A stretch of 64,000 nt of DNA from an uncultured Burkholderiales bacterium (GCA_937891045.1 CALBEV010000028.1:12894-76893); one strand, 5' to 3'. Numbered from the stretch's first letter, positions 1 to 11,635 are shown. Notes: generated by a model not told the origin, from the letters alone. Program-made: numbers and translations.

Positions 1-32
1 ACCTATTCCCCCGATTGATAAAGGAGACAGAG

Positions 33-1214
33 ATGTCAGATGCCATCGTGATCGTCAGTGCCGCCCGGACCCCCATGGGCAGTTTTCAAGGTGATTTTTC
101 CGCGCTTGCCGCGCACGACTTGGGCGGTGCTGCCATTGCCGCTGCTGTGCAGCGTGCTGGCTTGTCACCTGATGCCATCACCGAGGTGTTGTTTGGCAAT
201 TGTTTGATGGCTGGTCAAGGCCAGGCGCCTGCGCGTCAGGCGGCGTTCAAAGGTGGTTTGCCCAAAAGCGCCGGTGCCGTCACCTTGTCCAAGATGTGCG
301 GCTCCGGCATGCGTGCCGCCATGCTTGCGCACGACATCCTGGCTTCGGGCACGCAAGAGGTGTTGATTGCAGGCGGCATGGAAAGCATGACCAACGCGCC
401 TTATCTGATGCTCAAAGGCCGCGGCGGTTACCGCATGGGCCATGACAAAATTTACGATCACATGATGCTTGATGGTTTGGAAGATGCCTACGAAGCGGGT
501 CGTTCGATGGGTACTTTTGGCGAAGACTGCGCTGCCAAATACAACTTCACCCGCGAAGCCCAAGACAAGTTCGCCATGGCCAGCGTAGAGCGTGCCAAGG
601 CAGCTACTGCATCAGGCGCCTTTGCCGCTGAAATCACGCCCGTCACCGTCAAAGAACGTGCGGGCGACCGCGTGGTCAGCATCGACGAAGGTCCTGGCAA
701 GGTCAAGCTCGACAAAGTCACCAGTTTGCGCCCCGCCTTCAAAAAAGACGGCACCATCACAGCGGCTTCAAGCTCCTCCATCAATGACGGTGCGGCTGCC
801 TTGGTGATGATGCGTGAAAGCACAGCCAAGAAATTAGGCTGTACCCCCTTGGCACGCATTGTGAGCCACGCCACTTTTGCACAAGAGCCCGAGTGGTTCA
901 CCACGGCACCTGTGGGCGCCACCCAGCAGGCTTTGGCCCGGGCGGGTTGGAAAGTTGGTGATGTGGATTTGTGGGAAGTCAACGAAGCCTTCGCTGTTGT
1001 GCCCATGGCCTTGATGCACGAACTCAAAGTGCCCCACGAGATCGTCAACATCAATGGCGGTGCTTGTGCCTTGGGTCACCCCATCGGCGCGTCGGGTGCC
1101 CGCATCATCGTCACCCTGATGCATGCCTTGAAAGCCAAGGGGTTGAAAAAAGGCCTGGCCACATTGTGTATTGGTGGCGGCGAAGGCACCGCCATGGCCA
1201 TTGAAATGATCTAA
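33..1214 (+). CDS. acetyl-CoA C-acyltransferase (thiolase)
   Basis: A 393-residue thiolase II, the usual length for the family, which condenses or cleaves 3-ketoacyl-CoA in the cytoplasm. The nucleophilic Cys89 lies in [10 protein letters not shown]. The conserved motifs [25 protein letters not shown] and the late Cys in [10 protein letters not shown] are all present, so the catalytic set is complete. ATG at 33 is chosen because AAGGAG at 21-26 stands six bases before it; an in-frame TTG at 15 lies upstream of that site and is rejected. It is followed after four bases by a carboxylase beta subunit, so it probably supplies the terminal thiolysis of the same branched-chain acyl-CoA route. The chain-length specificity cannot be told from sequence. 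Confidence 0.93.
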   Translation: MSDAIVIVSAARTPMGSFQGDFSALAAHDLGGAAIAAAVQRAGLSPDAITEVLFGNCLMAGQGQAPARQAAFKGGLPKSAGAVTLSKMCGSGMRAAMLAHDILASGTQEVLIAGGMESMTNAPYLMLKGRGGYRMGHDKIYDHMMLDGLEDAYEAGRSMGTFGEDCAAKYNFTREAQDKFAMASVERAKAATASGAFAAEITPVTVKERAGDRVVSIDEGPGKVKLDKVTSLRPAFKKDGTITAASSSSINDGAAALVMMRESTAKKLGCTPLARIVSHATFAQEPEWFTTAPVGATQQALARAGWKVGDVDLWEVNEAFAVVPMALMHELKVPHEIVNINGGACALGHPIGASGARIIVTLMHALKAKGLKKGLATLCIGGGEGTAMAIEMI

Positions 1215-1218
1215 GCCC

Positions 1219-2826
1219 ATGAGTGTTCTGGCCAGTCAACTTTCCACCCGCTCAGCTGCTTTTCAGGCCAACGCTTTGGCCATGAAGGCCATGGTTGAAG
1301 ACCTGCGTTTACAAATCCAGGCCAGTGCGCTGGGCGGCGGAGAGGCGGCCCGCGCCAAACAACTCGCACGCGGCAAATTGCCGCCGCGTGAAAGGGTGGC
1401 TTTGTTGCTCGACCCGGGCACCCCATTCTTAGAGTTCAGCCCATTGGCGGCGCACGGCATGTACAACGGCGACGCGCCTTGTGCAGGTGTCATCGCGGGC
1501 ATTGGCCGCGTCAGTGGGGTCGATTGCGTCATTGTTTGCAATGACGCGACAGTCAAGGGCGGCACTTACTACCCGATGACGGTGAAAAAACATTTGCGGG
1601 CGCAAGAAATTGCGCAGCAAAACCAGTTGCCATGCATCTACTTGGTGGACTCTGGCGGGGCCAACCTGCCCAACCAAGACGATGTGTTTCCCGACAAAGA
1701 ACACTTTGGCCGCATCTTCTACAACCAGGCCAACATGAGCGCCCAGGGCATTGCCCAAATCGCAGTGGTCATGGGCAGCTGCACGGCGGGCGGTGCTTAT
1801 GTGCCTGCCATGAGCGATGAAACCATCATCGTGAAAAACCAAGGCACCATCTTCTTGGGCGGACCACCTTTGGTGAAAGCTGCGATTGGTGAAGTTGTGT
1901 CCGCCGAAGACCTGGGCGGCGGCGATGTGCACACCCGTTTGTCGGGCGTGGCCGACCATTTGGCCGACAACGATGCCCACGCGATTGCCTTGGCCCGCGA
2001 GGCTGTGTCGCGCTTGAATCGACGCAAACACATTCAACTGGCGGTGCAAGAAGCCCGTGCGCCGCTTTTCGACGTGCAAGAGTTGCATGGCGTGATTCCC
2101 ACCGACACCCGCAAGCCCTATGACGTGCGTGAAATCATTGCGCGGGTGGTGGACGGCTCTGAGCTGCATGAATTCAAACCACGTTTTGGCAGCACCTTGG
2201 TGTGCGGCTTCGCCCATGTCGAGGGCATGCCGGTGGGCATCATTGCCAACAACGGCGTGCTGTTTTCCGAGTCGGCTCAAAAAGGAGCGCACTTCATCGA
2301 GTTGTGCTGCCAACGCAAAATCCCCTTGGTGTTTTTGCAAAACATCACCGGCTTCATGGTGGGTCGCAAGTATGAAAACGAGGGCATTGCTCGGCATGGC
2401 GCCAAGATGGTGACGGCAGTGGCCAGTGCCCAAGTGCCCAAATTCACCTTCATCATTGGCGGCAGTTATGGCGCGGGCAACTACGGCATGTGTGGCCGCG
2501 CTTTCAATCCGCGGTTTTTGTGGATGTGGCCCAACGCCCGTATTTGCGTCATGGGCGGCGAGCAAGCCGCCAGTGTTTTGGCCACGGTGCGCCGTGATGG
2601 CATCGAAGCCAAAGGCGGCACCTGGACTGCTGAGGAAGAAGCCCAATTCAAGCAACCTTTGCTCGATCAATTCGCCCACCAATCCCATCCGTATTACGCC
2701 AGCGCCCGTTTGTGGGACGACGGCGTGATCGATCCTGCCGACACCCGCCGGGTGCTGGCGCTGGCGCTGTCAGCCTCCTTGAATGCGCCGATTCCCGACA
2801 CCCGATTCGGTGTCTTCCGTATGTAA
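1219..2826 (+). CDS. mccB: methylcrotonoyl-CoA carboxylase, carboxyltransferase (beta) subunit
   Basis: A 535-residue carboxyltransferase with the two crotonase-like halves of the acyl-CoA carboxylase beta family. It transfers CO2 from carboxybiotin to the gamma carbon of 3-methylcrotonyl-CoA in leucine and isoprenoid breakdown. Visible MCC-type motifs include [13 protein letters not shown] [49 protein letters not shown] and [16 protein letters not shown], and the ending FGVFRM is typical of MccB. From memory it resembles Pseudomonas LiuB much more than AtuC. It sits in a tight run thiolase-mccB-acyl-CoA dehydrogenase-mccA. The start at 1219 is four bases after the thiolase stop. Confidence 0.93.
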   Translation: MSVLASQLSTRSAAFQANALAMKAMVEDLRLQIQASALGGGEAARAKQLARGKLPPRERVALLLDPGTPFLEFSPLAAHGMYNGDAPCAGVIAGIGRVSGVDCVIVCNDATVKGGTYYPMTVKKHLRAQEIAQQNQLPCIYLVDSGGANLPNQDDVFPDKEHFGRIFYNQANMSAQGIAQIAVVMGSCTAGGAYVPAMSDETIIVKNQGTIFLGGPPLVKAAIGEVVSAEDLGGGDVHTRLSGVADHLADNDAHAIALAREAVSRLNRRKHIQLAVQEARAPLFDVQELHGVIPTDTRKPYDVREIIARVVDGSELHEFKPRFGSTLVCGFAHVEGMPVGIIANNGVLFSESAQKGAHFIELCCQRKIPLVFLQNITGFMVGRKYENEGIARHGAKMVTAVASAQVPKFTFIIGGSYGAGNYGMCGRAFNPRFLWMWPNARICVMGGEQAASVLATVRRDGIEAKGGTWTAEEEAQFKQPLLDQFAHQSHPYYASARLWDDGVIDPADTRRVLALALSASLNAPIPDTRFGVFRM

Positions 2827-2842
2827 ATGGAGTCAAGTCACC

Positions 2843-3976
2843 ATGAACCACATCTACCACTTACCCGAACACCAAACCCTGCGCGACCAAATGCAGCGCT
2901 TCCTTGAGCGTGAGGTGGAGCCCTATGGCCTGGAATGGGAAAAGAGCGGCAAGGTGCCGCGCGAGGTGTTGAAAAAAATGGGCGATGCCGGCTTTTTTGG
3001 CCTGATGTTTGAGAGTGAATATGGCGGTGCTGAAGCTGATGCCCTGACCAATGTGGTGTTTGCCGAGGCCTTGTCGCAATCCACGTTTGCCGGTTTTATC
3101 GTCAGCGTGCTGGTGCACACCGACATGGCCAGCCCGCATTTGCACCATGCGGGCACCAAGGCGCAAAAAGCCAAGTACATGCCCAGCATCATTGCAGGCG
3201 ACACCATTTGTGCGGTTGCCATGACCGAACCCGGCGCGGGCTCTGACTTGGCTGGCATGCGCAGCACCGCTAAAAAAGACGGTGACCACTGGGTGCTCAA
3301 CGGCACCAAGATTTTCATCACCAATGGCGTGCATGCCAACTTGTATTTCGTAGCCGCCAAGACCGGCCCCGGCAAACACCAGATGTCGATGTTCATTGTT
3401 GAAAAAGGCACGCCTGGTTTCAGCGTTGGCCGCTCTTTGGACAAAACCGGTTGGTTGTGTTCAGACACGGCCGAACTGGTGTTGGACAACGTGCGCTTGG
3501 GGCCTGAGGCTTTGCTGGGCGAGCAAGACAAAGGTTTTTACGCCTTGATGAAAAACCTGCAAACCGAACGCATCGCTTTGGCCGCCATGGCGGTCGGGCA
3601 TTGTCAACAAGCCATCGCGCTGACCCTGGACTATGTGCGGCAACGCCAGGCCTTCGGGAAATCATTGTGGGAGATGCAGCATATTCGCCAACGCATCGCC
3701 ATGCTGGATGCCAAAACCCGCGCCGCCCGCGAGTTCATGTACCACTGCGCTTGGTCGGTCACGCAAGACCACGACATCGTGCAAGAAGTGTCGATGCTGA
3801 AGTCGCTGACCGGTGAATTGGTGAACGAAGTGGTGGGCGGCTGCTTGCAGTTTTGGGGTGGCATGGGCTATATGCGCGAAGCGCCGATCGAGCGCTTGTG
3901 GCGGGACGCCCGTGTGCTGGCCATTGGCGGCGGTGCCACGGAGGTCATGTTGGAAGAAGTGGCCAAGCGATACTGA
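2843..3976 (+). CDS. acyl-CoA dehydrogenase (branched-chain type)
   Basis: A 377-residue FAD-dependent acyl-CoA dehydrogenase introducing an alpha-beta double bond, with electrons passing to ETF. Family motifs are CAVAMTEPGAGSDLAG, GTKIFITNG and RQRQAFGKSL. The catalytic base at the C-terminal YEG position used by medium-chain enzymes is absent; the equivalent stretch is IGGGATE. Glu242 in NLQTERIALA occupies the helix-G position used by isovaleryl-CoA and long-chain dehydrogenases. It lies between the beta and alpha carboxylase subunits, so isovaleryl-CoA, citronellyl-CoA or a related branched acyl-CoA is a likely substrate. ATG at 2843 follows the mccB stop by 16 bases. Confidence 0.88.
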   Translation: MNHIYHLPEHQTLRDQMQRFLEREVEPYGLEWEKSGKVPREVLKKMGDAGFFGLMFESEYGGAEADALTNVVFAEALSQSTFAGFIVSVLVHTDMASPHLHHAGTKAQKAKYMPSIIAGDTICAVAMTEPGAGSDLAGMRSTAKKDGDHWVLNGTKIFITNGVHANLYFVAAKTGPGKHQMSMFIVEKGTPGFSVGRSLDKTGWLCSDTAELVLDNVRLGPEALLGEQDKGFYALMKNLQTERIALAAMAVGHCQQAIALTLDYVRQRQAFGKSLWEMQHIRQRIAMLDAKTRAAREFMYHCAWSVTQDHDIVQEVSMLKSLTGELVNEVVGGCLQFWGGMGYMREAPIERLWRDARVLAIGGGATEVMLEEVAKRY

Positions 3977-3978
3977 AC

Positions 3979-5978
<2,000 letters not shown>

Positions 5979-5982
<4 letters not shown>

Positions 5983-6221
5983 TGACGCCATGGCCCAGTT
6001 TGCACCAACGCTGGCAACAGGTGCGAGCTGGTGCCGCTAACGAGCCTTGCGTATCGCCGTGCATGTCGGTCTGCATCATGAAAACCGACGCTGACGAGTG
6101 CTGGGGCTGTCTGCGCAGCTTGGAAGAGATTGCGAACTGGTCGGTGTATTCGCCAACCGAGCAACACATCGTGTGGCAACGCATTGGCGCACAGATTGAT
6201 CAACACAGCGCTGGGGTTTGA
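5979..6221 (+). CDS. DUF1289 domain-containing small protein
   Basis: An 80-residue protein with the DUF1289 cysteine pattern: SPCMSVCIM, then ECWGCLRSLEEIANW. The four cysteines look like a small metal or Fe-S site, but no function is established for the family. The start ATG overlaps the stop of the carboxylase alpha gene by four bases (ATGA), and the stop is followed within three bases by the isomerase gene, so it is part of the same operon. The N-terminal 25 residues before the domain are not conserved-looking. Confidence 0.85.
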
Positions 6222-6223
6222 AC

Positions 6224-6868
6224 ATGCACCAACTCACTTTTTATGTGGACTTCATCAGCCCCTACGCCTACTTGGCGTTTCATGCTTTGCCCCGCGCCTT
6301 GGAAGGGCTGAGCTACCAAGTGCGTTACCAACCCATTTTGTTTGGCGCGGTGTTGCAGCACCATGGCCAATTAGGCCCTGCTGAAATTCCCGCCAAACGT
6401 CTGTGGACCTACCGCCAGGTGCTGTGGTTGGCGCAGCAGCAAGGCTGTCCCTTGCGCATGCCAGCCAGTCATCCCTTCAACCCCCTGGGGCTGTTGCGTT
6501 TGGCCACTGCTTGCGATGAACACGGTCAACCCAATCGATTTGTCTGCCAGCAGTTGTTTGAACACGTCTGGAGCGAAGGCTTAGAAGCCTCCGACCCGCA
6601 ACGTCTAGCCGCCTTGCAAGCGCGTTTGGCCCCATCGCGCGACCCGAATTCTGACTTGGTGAAAACGCAGCTGCGCGAAGCCACACAAGCAGCGATTGAG
6701 GCGGGGGTGTTTGGCGTGCCCAGCATCACAGTGGATGACAAATTGTTTTGGGGCCAAGATGCTTTGCCGATACTGCGCGATTACTTGCAAGGCGGTGAAT
6801 GGTTCAAAGCTGGCCATTGGAATGAATGCTCGGATTTGCCCAAAACCTTGGAGCGCAAGCGGCCTTAA
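6224..6868 (+). CDS. 2-hydroxychromene-2-carboxylate isomerase-like (DsbA-fold, kappa-GST family)
   Basis: A 214-residue thioredoxin-fold protein of the HCCA isomerase/kappa glutathione transferase family. The N-terminal FYVDFISPYAYLA holds the serine at the position of the glutathione-activating residue. FGVPSITVDDKLFWGQD near residue 170 supplies the cis-proline loop typical of the family. Known members isomerize 2-hydroxychromene-2-carboxylate in naphthalene degradation, but many homologues sit in unrelated operons, so the substrate here is unknown. The ATG at 6224 is preferred over a TTG two codons earlier. It closes the carboxylase operon. Confidence 0.85.
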   Translation: MHQLTFYVDFISPYAYLAFHALPRALEGLSYQVRYQPILFGAVLQHHGQLGPAEIPAKRLWTYRQVLWLAQQQGCPLRMPASHPFNPLGLLRLATACDEHGQPNRFVCQQLFEHVWSEGLEASDPQRLAALQARLAPSRDPNSDLVKTQLREATQAAIEAGVFGVPSITVDDKLFWGQDALPILRDYLQGGEWFKAGHWNECSDLPKTLERKRP

Positions 6869-6961
6869 TTCGCATCGTGAAATGCCGGATTCGGGTTTGC
6901 CCTTGGATTGTCAGCAAAGGTTCAGTTTAGAGTCAGTCGCCGGCAAGCACAGGCCTAGAGA

Positions 6962-6991
6962 ATGCCGCCAGACCCCCCATCAGGCGGGCAT
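6962..6991 (+). promoter_or_regulatory. hairpin in the transporter leader
   Basis: ATGCCGCC at 6962-6969 can pair with GGCGGGCAT at 6983-6991 with one bulged base. The hairpin ends four bases before the CAGGAG ribosome-binding site at 6995-7000. This is a structural prediction from complementarity only; it could modulate translation of the transporter. Confidence 0.35.
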
Positions 6992-7006
6992 CACCAGGAG
7001 ACCCCC

Positions 7007-8770
7007 ATGGCCATCGTGCATGAAGACCGACCAATGTCGTCGCAAGAGAAAAAAGTGATTTTTGCATCCTCACTCGGCACCGTGTTTGAGTGGTATGACT
7101 TCTATCTGTACGGCTCATTGGCCGCCATCATCGCCAAGCAATTCTTCAGCGGTTTGGACGCAGGTTCTGCTTTCATTTTTGCGCTCCTGGCCTTTGCTGC
7201 TGGTTTCATCGTGCGTCCGTTTGGGGCCATCTTCTTTGGCCGCTTGGGCGACATGATTGGTCGCAAATACACCTTCTTGGTGACCATCCTGATCATGGGC
7301 TTGTCCACTTTCATTGTGGGCATCTTGCCTTCCTACGCCAGCATTGGTGTGGCTGCGCCAGTCATCTTGATCGGCTTGCGCTTGCTGCAAGGATTGGCGA
7401 TGGGTGGGGAATACGGTGGTGCCGCCACCTATGTAGCCGAACACGCGCCGCATGGCAAGCGTGGTGCTTACACCGCCTGGATTCAAACCACGGCCACGCT
7501 GGGCTTGTTCATGTCACTGTTGGTGATTTTGGGTACCCGCACCGCATTGGGTGAAGAAGCCTTCGAAGCCTGGGGCTGGCGCATTCCTTTCTTGCTGTCC
7601 ATCGTGTTGCTTGGTGTGTCTGTCTACATCCGCTTGTCGATGAGCGAGTCTCCCGCTTTCGTGAAAATGAAAGCCGAAGGAAAAACCTCCAAGTCACCAT
7701 TGACTGAATCCTTTGGCCAATGGAAAAACCTGAAAATCGTGATCTTGGCCTTGATTGGCCTGACCGCTGGCCAAGCCGTGGTTTGGTACACCGGACAGTT
7801 CTATGCGCTGTTCTTCTTGACCCAGGCCCTGAAAGTCGATGGTGCGACCGCCAACTTGTTTGTGGCGGCCTCTTTGATCATTGGCACACCTTTCTTCATC
7901 ATCTTCGGCGCCCTGTCTGACAAGGTGGGCCGCAAGCCCATCATCATGTTGGGTTGTTTGCTGGCGGTGCTCACCTACTTCCCCGTTTTTGAGCAACTCA
8001 CCAAGGCGGCCAATCCTGACTTGCATGCAGCCCAGCAAGCCAACAAAGTGGTGGTGGTGGCTGATCCGGCTGAATGTTCTTTCCAGTTCAACCCCACGGG
8101 CACGGTCAAGTTCACCTCATCCTGTGACATCGCCAAGCAAAAGTTAGCCGCCAGTTCAGTGAGTTACTCGAATGAAATCGCACCTGCAGGCACACCTGCA
8201 GTCATCAAAGTTGGCGACACCGTCATCTCCACCATCGTCACACCAGACGATGTGGCCGCCGCCAAAGCAGTGGCCGAGCAAAAACTCAATGAGTTGAAAG
8301 CTGCCGTGCCCGTGGACGCCAAAGCGGTGAAGAAAGCCGAAGACGCCATGAAAAACTTGTCGGATGAAAAGAAAAGCCGCGATGCTGTGATTTCTGCCAA
8401 CTTGAGTGCCACACTCAAAGCGGCTGGTTATCCCGTCAAAGCCGACCCGGCCAAGATCAATTTGGTGGTGGTGACCTTGATCCTCACGTATTTGGTGATC
8501 TTGGTGACCATGGTTTACGGCCCGATCGCTGCCATGCTGGTTGAAATGTTCCCCACCCGCATTCGCTACACCTCCATGTCTTTGCCTTATCACATCGGCA
8601 ATGGCTGGTTTGGTGGCTTGCTCCCCACCATGGCCTTTGCCATCGTGGCGCAAACCGGCAACATGTACAACGGCTTGTGGTATCCCATCATCATCGCTGG
8701 CGCCACATTCGTGATTGGCACCTTGTTCATCACTGAAACCAAAGACGTGGACATCTACGCAGACGATTGA
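7007..8770 (+). CDS. MHS-family MFS transporter with a large periplasmic loop
   Basis: A 587-residue major facilitator of the metabolite:H+ symporter type. GTVFEWYDFYLYG in helix 1 and GRLGDMIGRK between helices 2 and 3 are the family signatures; a second copy, GALSDKVGRK, begins the C-terminal half. Twelve helices are expected. Between helices 9 and 10, about residues 335-483, lies a soluble segment of some 150 residues with two cysteines (ECSFQF and SSCDIA) and a lysine/alanine-rich helical part. By topology this loop is periplasmic. Typical relatives are about 430 residues long, though an enlarged form is known in related bacteria. ATG at 7007 has CAGGAG just upstream. The substrate is unknown; a carboxylate is likely for this family. 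Confidence 0.85.
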   Translation: MAIVHEDRPMSSQEKKVIFASSLGTVFEWYDFYLYGSLAAIIAKQFFSGLDAGSAFIFALLAFAAGFIVRPFGAIFFGRLGDMIGRKYTFLVTILIMGLSTFIVGILPSYASIGVAAPVILIGLRLLQGLAMGGEYGGAATYVAEHAPHGKRGAYTAWIQTTATLGLFMSLLVILGTRTALGEEAFEAWGWRIPFLLSIVLLGVSVYIRLSMSESPAFVKMKAEGKTSKSPLTESFGQWKNLKIVILALIGLTAGQAVVWYTGQFYALFFLTQALKVDGATANLFVAASLIIGTPFFIIFGALSDKVGRKPIIMLGCLLAVLTYFPVFEQLTKAANPDLHAAQQANKVVVVADPAECSFQFNPTGTVKFTSSCDIAKQKLAASSVSYSNEIAPAGTPAVIKVGDTVISTIVTPDDVAAAKAVAEQKLNELKAAVPVDAKAVKKAEDAMKNLSDEKKSRDAVISANLSATLKAAGYPVKADPAKINLVVVTLILTYLVILVTMVYGPIAAMLVEMFPTRIRYTSMSLPYHIGNGWFGGLLPTMAFAIVAQTGNMYNGLWYPIIIAGATFVIGTLFITETKDVDIYADD

Positions 8771-8791
8771 ACAAGCTTGAACTTCGTGTAA

Positions 8792-8818
8792 GCCCTCCCC
8801 CAGCGGAGGGCTTTTTTT
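8792..8818 (+). terminator. intrinsic terminator after the MFS transporter
   Basis: A perfect seven-base stem GCCCTCC (8792-8798) / GGAGGGC (8805-8811) with a six-base loop is followed by seven T residues (8812-8818). It lies 22 bases after the transporter stop and separates it from livH. Confidence 0.9.
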
Positions 8819-8821
8819 GCC

Positions 8822-8843
8822 TACAATCGCCCACCTTTCGGAG
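8822..8843 (+). promoter_or_regulatory. probable livH promoter -10 and ribosome-binding site
   Basis: TACAAT at 8822-8827 is a good sigma-70 -10 element, placed directly after the terminator. GGAG at 8840-8843 is a Shine-Dalgarno site six bases before the ATC at 8850. No convincing -35 is seen, because that position falls inside the terminator hairpin. Confidence 0.5.
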
Positions 8844-8849
8844 ACTGCC

Positions 8850-9779
8850 ATCGACATCCTCCTGCAACAAATCATCAACGGCTTGGTGTTGGGCAGCATG
8901 TATGCCTTGCTGGCGCTGGGTTACACCATGGTGTACGGCATCATCAACCTGATCAATTTTGCGCATGGTGAGGTGCTGATGGTGGGCGCCTTGGTCAGTT
9001 GGACAACGATCAGCATCTTGCAAGACATAGCCCCTTGGTTGCCGGGCTGGGTCATGTTGATCATGGCCTTGTTGGTGGCTTGTGTTGCGGCGGCGGTGTT
9101 GAACTTTGCCATCGAAAAAATCGCTTACCGACCGTTGCGCAACGCACCCAAGTTGGCGCCGCTCATCACCGCCATTGGCGTGTCTATCTTGTTGCAAACC
9201 TTGGCCATGGTGATTTGGAAACCCAATCACAAGGCTTACCCCACGTTGTTGCCCAGCGAGCCGTTGGCCCTTGGTGGTGCGGTCATCACGCCAACCCAGG
9301 TGATGATTTTGGGGGTGACCGCCGTGGCCTTGGCGGTGTTGATGTGGGTGGTGCACCGCACGCGTTTGGGTCGTGCGATGCGGGCTACCGCTGAGAACCC
9401 GAGCGTGGCCACACTCATGGGCGTCAAACCCGATACCGTTATCTCAGCCACCTTCATCATGGGTGCGGTGTTGGCCGCCTTGGCAGGCGTGATGTGGGCC
9501 TCGAACTACGGCACAGTGCAGCACGGCATGGGTTTCTTGCCAGGGTTGAAGGCATTCACCGCCGCTGTGTTTGGCGGCATTGGCAACTTGGCTGGTGCGG
9601 TGGTGGGTGGATTGCTGCTGGGCTTGATCGAGGCGATTGCCTCCGGCTACATCGGCGAGCTGACTGGCGGTGTGTTGGGCAGCCACTATGCCGATATATT
9701 TGCGTTTGTGGTGTTGATTCTGATACTGACCTTGCGTCCTTCTGGCTTGTTGGGTGAACGGGTGGCAGACCGGGCATGA
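8850..9779 (+). CDS. livH: branched-chain amino acid ABC transporter permease LivH
   Basis: About 309 residues of inner-membrane permease with eight or so hydrophobic helices. The N-terminal family sequence LLQQIINGLVLGSMYAL and the block MVYGIINLINFAHGE are clear LivH hallmarks. The start is odd. Homology places it at IDILLQQI, where the codon is ATC (8850), correctly spaced from GGAG at 8840-8843. An in-frame TTG at 8817 lies in the terminator T-run and upstream of the -10 TACAAT, so it is an unlikely start; CTG 8862 and ATG 8898 are other options. It overlaps livM by ATGA. No livK binding protein is present here, so substrate capture must use one encoded elsewhere. Confidence 0.9.
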   Translation: MDILLQQIINGLVLGSMYALLALGYTMVYGIINLINFAHGEVLMVGALVSWTTISILQDIAPWLPGWVMLIMALLVACVAAAVLNFAIEKIAYRPLRNAPKLAPLITAIGVSILLQTLAMVIWKPNHKAYPTLLPSEPLALGGAVITPTQVMILGVTAVALAVLMWVVHRTRLGRAMRATAENPSVATLMGVKPDTVISATFIMGAVLAALAGVMWASNYGTVQHGMGFLPGLKAFTAAVFGGIGNLAGAVVGGLLLGLIEAIASGYIGELTGGVLGSHYADIFAFVVLILILTLRPSGLLGERVADRA

Positions 9780-10867
9780 ACATGAAGCCAACCAGCCTTC
9801 TTCATTACCTTTTGTGGGCTGTGGCTTTGCTGTTGCTGCCCTTGCTGTTGCAACCTCTGGGCAACGCTTGGGTGCGCATTGCCGATATGGCGTTGCTGTA
9901 TGTCTTGTTGGCGCTGGGCTTGAATATTGTGGTGGGCTATGCGGGCTTGCTCGATTTGGGTTTTGTGGCGTTCTTTGCGGTGGGTGCCTACATGTTTGGC
10001 TTGTTGGCCTCGCCGCACTTGACGGATACGTTCCCAGCGATGGCCGCCATGTTCCCAAACGGCTTGCACCTGCCCTTGTGGGCTGTGGTGCCCATCGGTG
10101 CGGGCTTGGCGGGTTTGTTCGGGGTGTTGTTGGGGGCGCCCACCTTGAAGTTGCGCGGCGACTATTTGGCCATTGTCACCCTGGGCTTTGGTGAAATCAT
10201 CCGAGTCTTCTTGAACAACTTGGACAACCCGGTGAACATCACCAACGGGCCCAAAGGCTTGGGCCAAATTGATCCGCTGACTGTGTTTGGCCACCCGTTG
10301 TCGCAAAAACTAGACCTGGGCTTCATTCAATTACCCAGTGTCACGCAGTATTACTACCTTTTCTTGGCACTGGTGTTGATCAGCACATTGATTTGTTATC
10401 GGCTGCAAACCTCTCGGGTAGGACGGGCTTGGATGGCGATTCGTGAAGATGAGATTGCGGCCAAAGCCATGGGCATCAACACGCGCAACTTGAAACTGTT
10501 GGCGTTTGGCATGGGGGCCACTTTTGGTGGTGTGGCCGGTGTGTTGTTTGCCTCCTTCCAAGGCTTTGTCTCGCCCGAGTCGTTCAGCCTGATGGAGTCG
10601 GTCATGATCGTGGCCATGGTGGTCTTGGGTGGCTTGGGCCATTTGCCTGGCGTCATTTTGGGTGCTGTGTTGTTGTCTGCTTTGCCGGAAGTGTTGCGTC
10701 ACGTGGCCGGACCTTTGCAAGAGATGACGGACGGGCGTTTGGATGCAGGCATCTTGCGCCAGTTGTTGATTGCGTTGGCCATGATTCTGATCATGCTGTG
10801 GCGTCCGCGTGGTTTGTGGCCAAGCCCTGATCATGGCAAGGCCTTGCCCACCAAGGAGGCCGCATGA
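9776..10867 (+). CDS. livM: branched-chain amino acid ABC transporter permease LivM
   Basis: A 363-residue second permease of the LIV/HAAT family. The characteristic stretches LGLNIVVGYAGLLDLGFVAFFAVGAY and GDYLAIVTLGFGEIIRV are present, along with about ten hydrophobic segments. The start ATG overlaps the livH stop by four bases and its own stop overlaps livG in the same way, so the permeases and the first ATPase are translationally coupled. LivM usually carries an N-terminal extension relative to LivH, which fits the length. Confidence 0.93.
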   Translation: MNMKPTSLLHYLLWAVALLLLPLLLQPLGNAWVRIADMALLYVLLALGLNIVVGYAGLLDLGFVAFFAVGAYMFGLLASPHLTDTFPAMAAMFPNGLHLPLWAVVPIGAGLAGLFGVLLGAPTLKLRGDYLAIVTLGFGEIIRVFLNNLDNPVNITNGPKGLGQIDPLTVFGHPLSQKLDLGFIQLPSVTQYYYLFLALVLISTLICYRLQTSRVGRAWMAIREDEIAAKAMGINTRNLKLLAFGMGATFGGVAGVLFASFQGFVSPESFSLMESVMIVAMVVLGGLGHLPGVILGAVLLSALPEVLRHVAGPLQEMTDGRLDAGILRQLLIALAMILIMLWRPRGLWPSPDHGKALPTKEAA

Positions 10868-11634
10868 GCCCCCCGGTGTTGCAAGTCCAAGGCATCTCCA
10901 AACGTTTCGGTGGATTGCAAGCCTTGAGCGATGTGGGCATGACGATTCAACCCGGGCAGGTGTATGGGCTGATTGGTCCCAATGGGGCTGGCAAAACCAC
11001 GTTCTTCAACGTCATCACGGGCTTGTACGCACCCGACAGTGGCAGCTTCAAGTTGGCGGGGCAGTCCTATCAGCCCAGCTCGGTCCACGAAGTGGCCGCA
11101 GCGGGGATTGCCCGCACCTTTCAAAACATCCGCTTGTTTGCCGACATGACCGCGCTTGAAAATGTGATGGTGGGGCGGCATGTGCGAACACGTTCGGGTG
11201 TGCTCGGGGCGGTGTTTCGCACCAAGGCGTTTGTGCAAGAAGAGCTCGCCATTGCCCAGCGTGCGCAAGCGCTGTTGGACTACGTGGGCATCGGACAGTT
11301 GGGTCCCTACAAGGCCCGCACCCTGAGCTATGGCGACCAACGCCGTTTGGAGATTGCTCGGGCTTTGGCCACTGACCCCAAGTTGATAGCCTTGGATGAG
11401 CCGGCCGCGGGCATGAACGCCACCGAAAAGGTGCAGCTGCGCGAGTTGATTGACCGCATCCGCCATGACGGACGCACCATCTTGCTGATTGAGCATGATG
11501 TGAAATTGGTCATGGGTTTGTGTGATGCGGTAACCGTGTTGGACTACGGCAAACAAATCGCGCAGGGCTCGCCTGCCGAAGTGCAACGTGACGCCAAAGT
11601 CATCGAAGCCTATTTGGGCACTGGAGAACACTGA
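10864..11634 (+). CDS. livG: branched-chain amino acid ABC transporter ATP-binding protein LivG
   Basis: A 256-residue ABC ATPase of the LivG type. Walker A is GPNGAGKTT near residue 39. The signature loop reads LSYGDQRRLEIARAL, the LSYG variant usual for LivG, followed by Walker B LIALDEPAAGMN and the H-loop IEHDVKLV. It energizes transport together with LivF. It overlaps livM by ATGA and is one base from livF. Confidence 0.94.
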   Translation: MSPPVLQVQGISKRFGGLQALSDVGMTIQPGQVYGLIGPNGAGKTTFFNVITGLYAPDSGSFKLAGQSYQPSSVHEVAAAGIARTFQNIRLFADMTALENVMVGRHVRTRSGVLGAVFRTKAFVQEELAIAQRAQALLDYVGIGQLGPYKARTLSYGDQRRLEIARALATDPKLIALDEPAAGMNATEKVQLRELIDRIRHDGRTILLIEHDVKLVMGLCDAVTVLDYGKQIAQGSPAEVQRDAKVIEAYLGTGEH

Positions 11635-11635
11635 C

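Noticed and set aside
15..32. TTG start for the thiolase six codons upstream
   Set aside because: It would place the AAGGAG ribosome-binding site inside the coding region.
1429..2688. A 419-codon minus-strand open frame opposite mccB
   Set aside because: Histidine- and alanine-rich antisense shadow of a strongly conserved gene.
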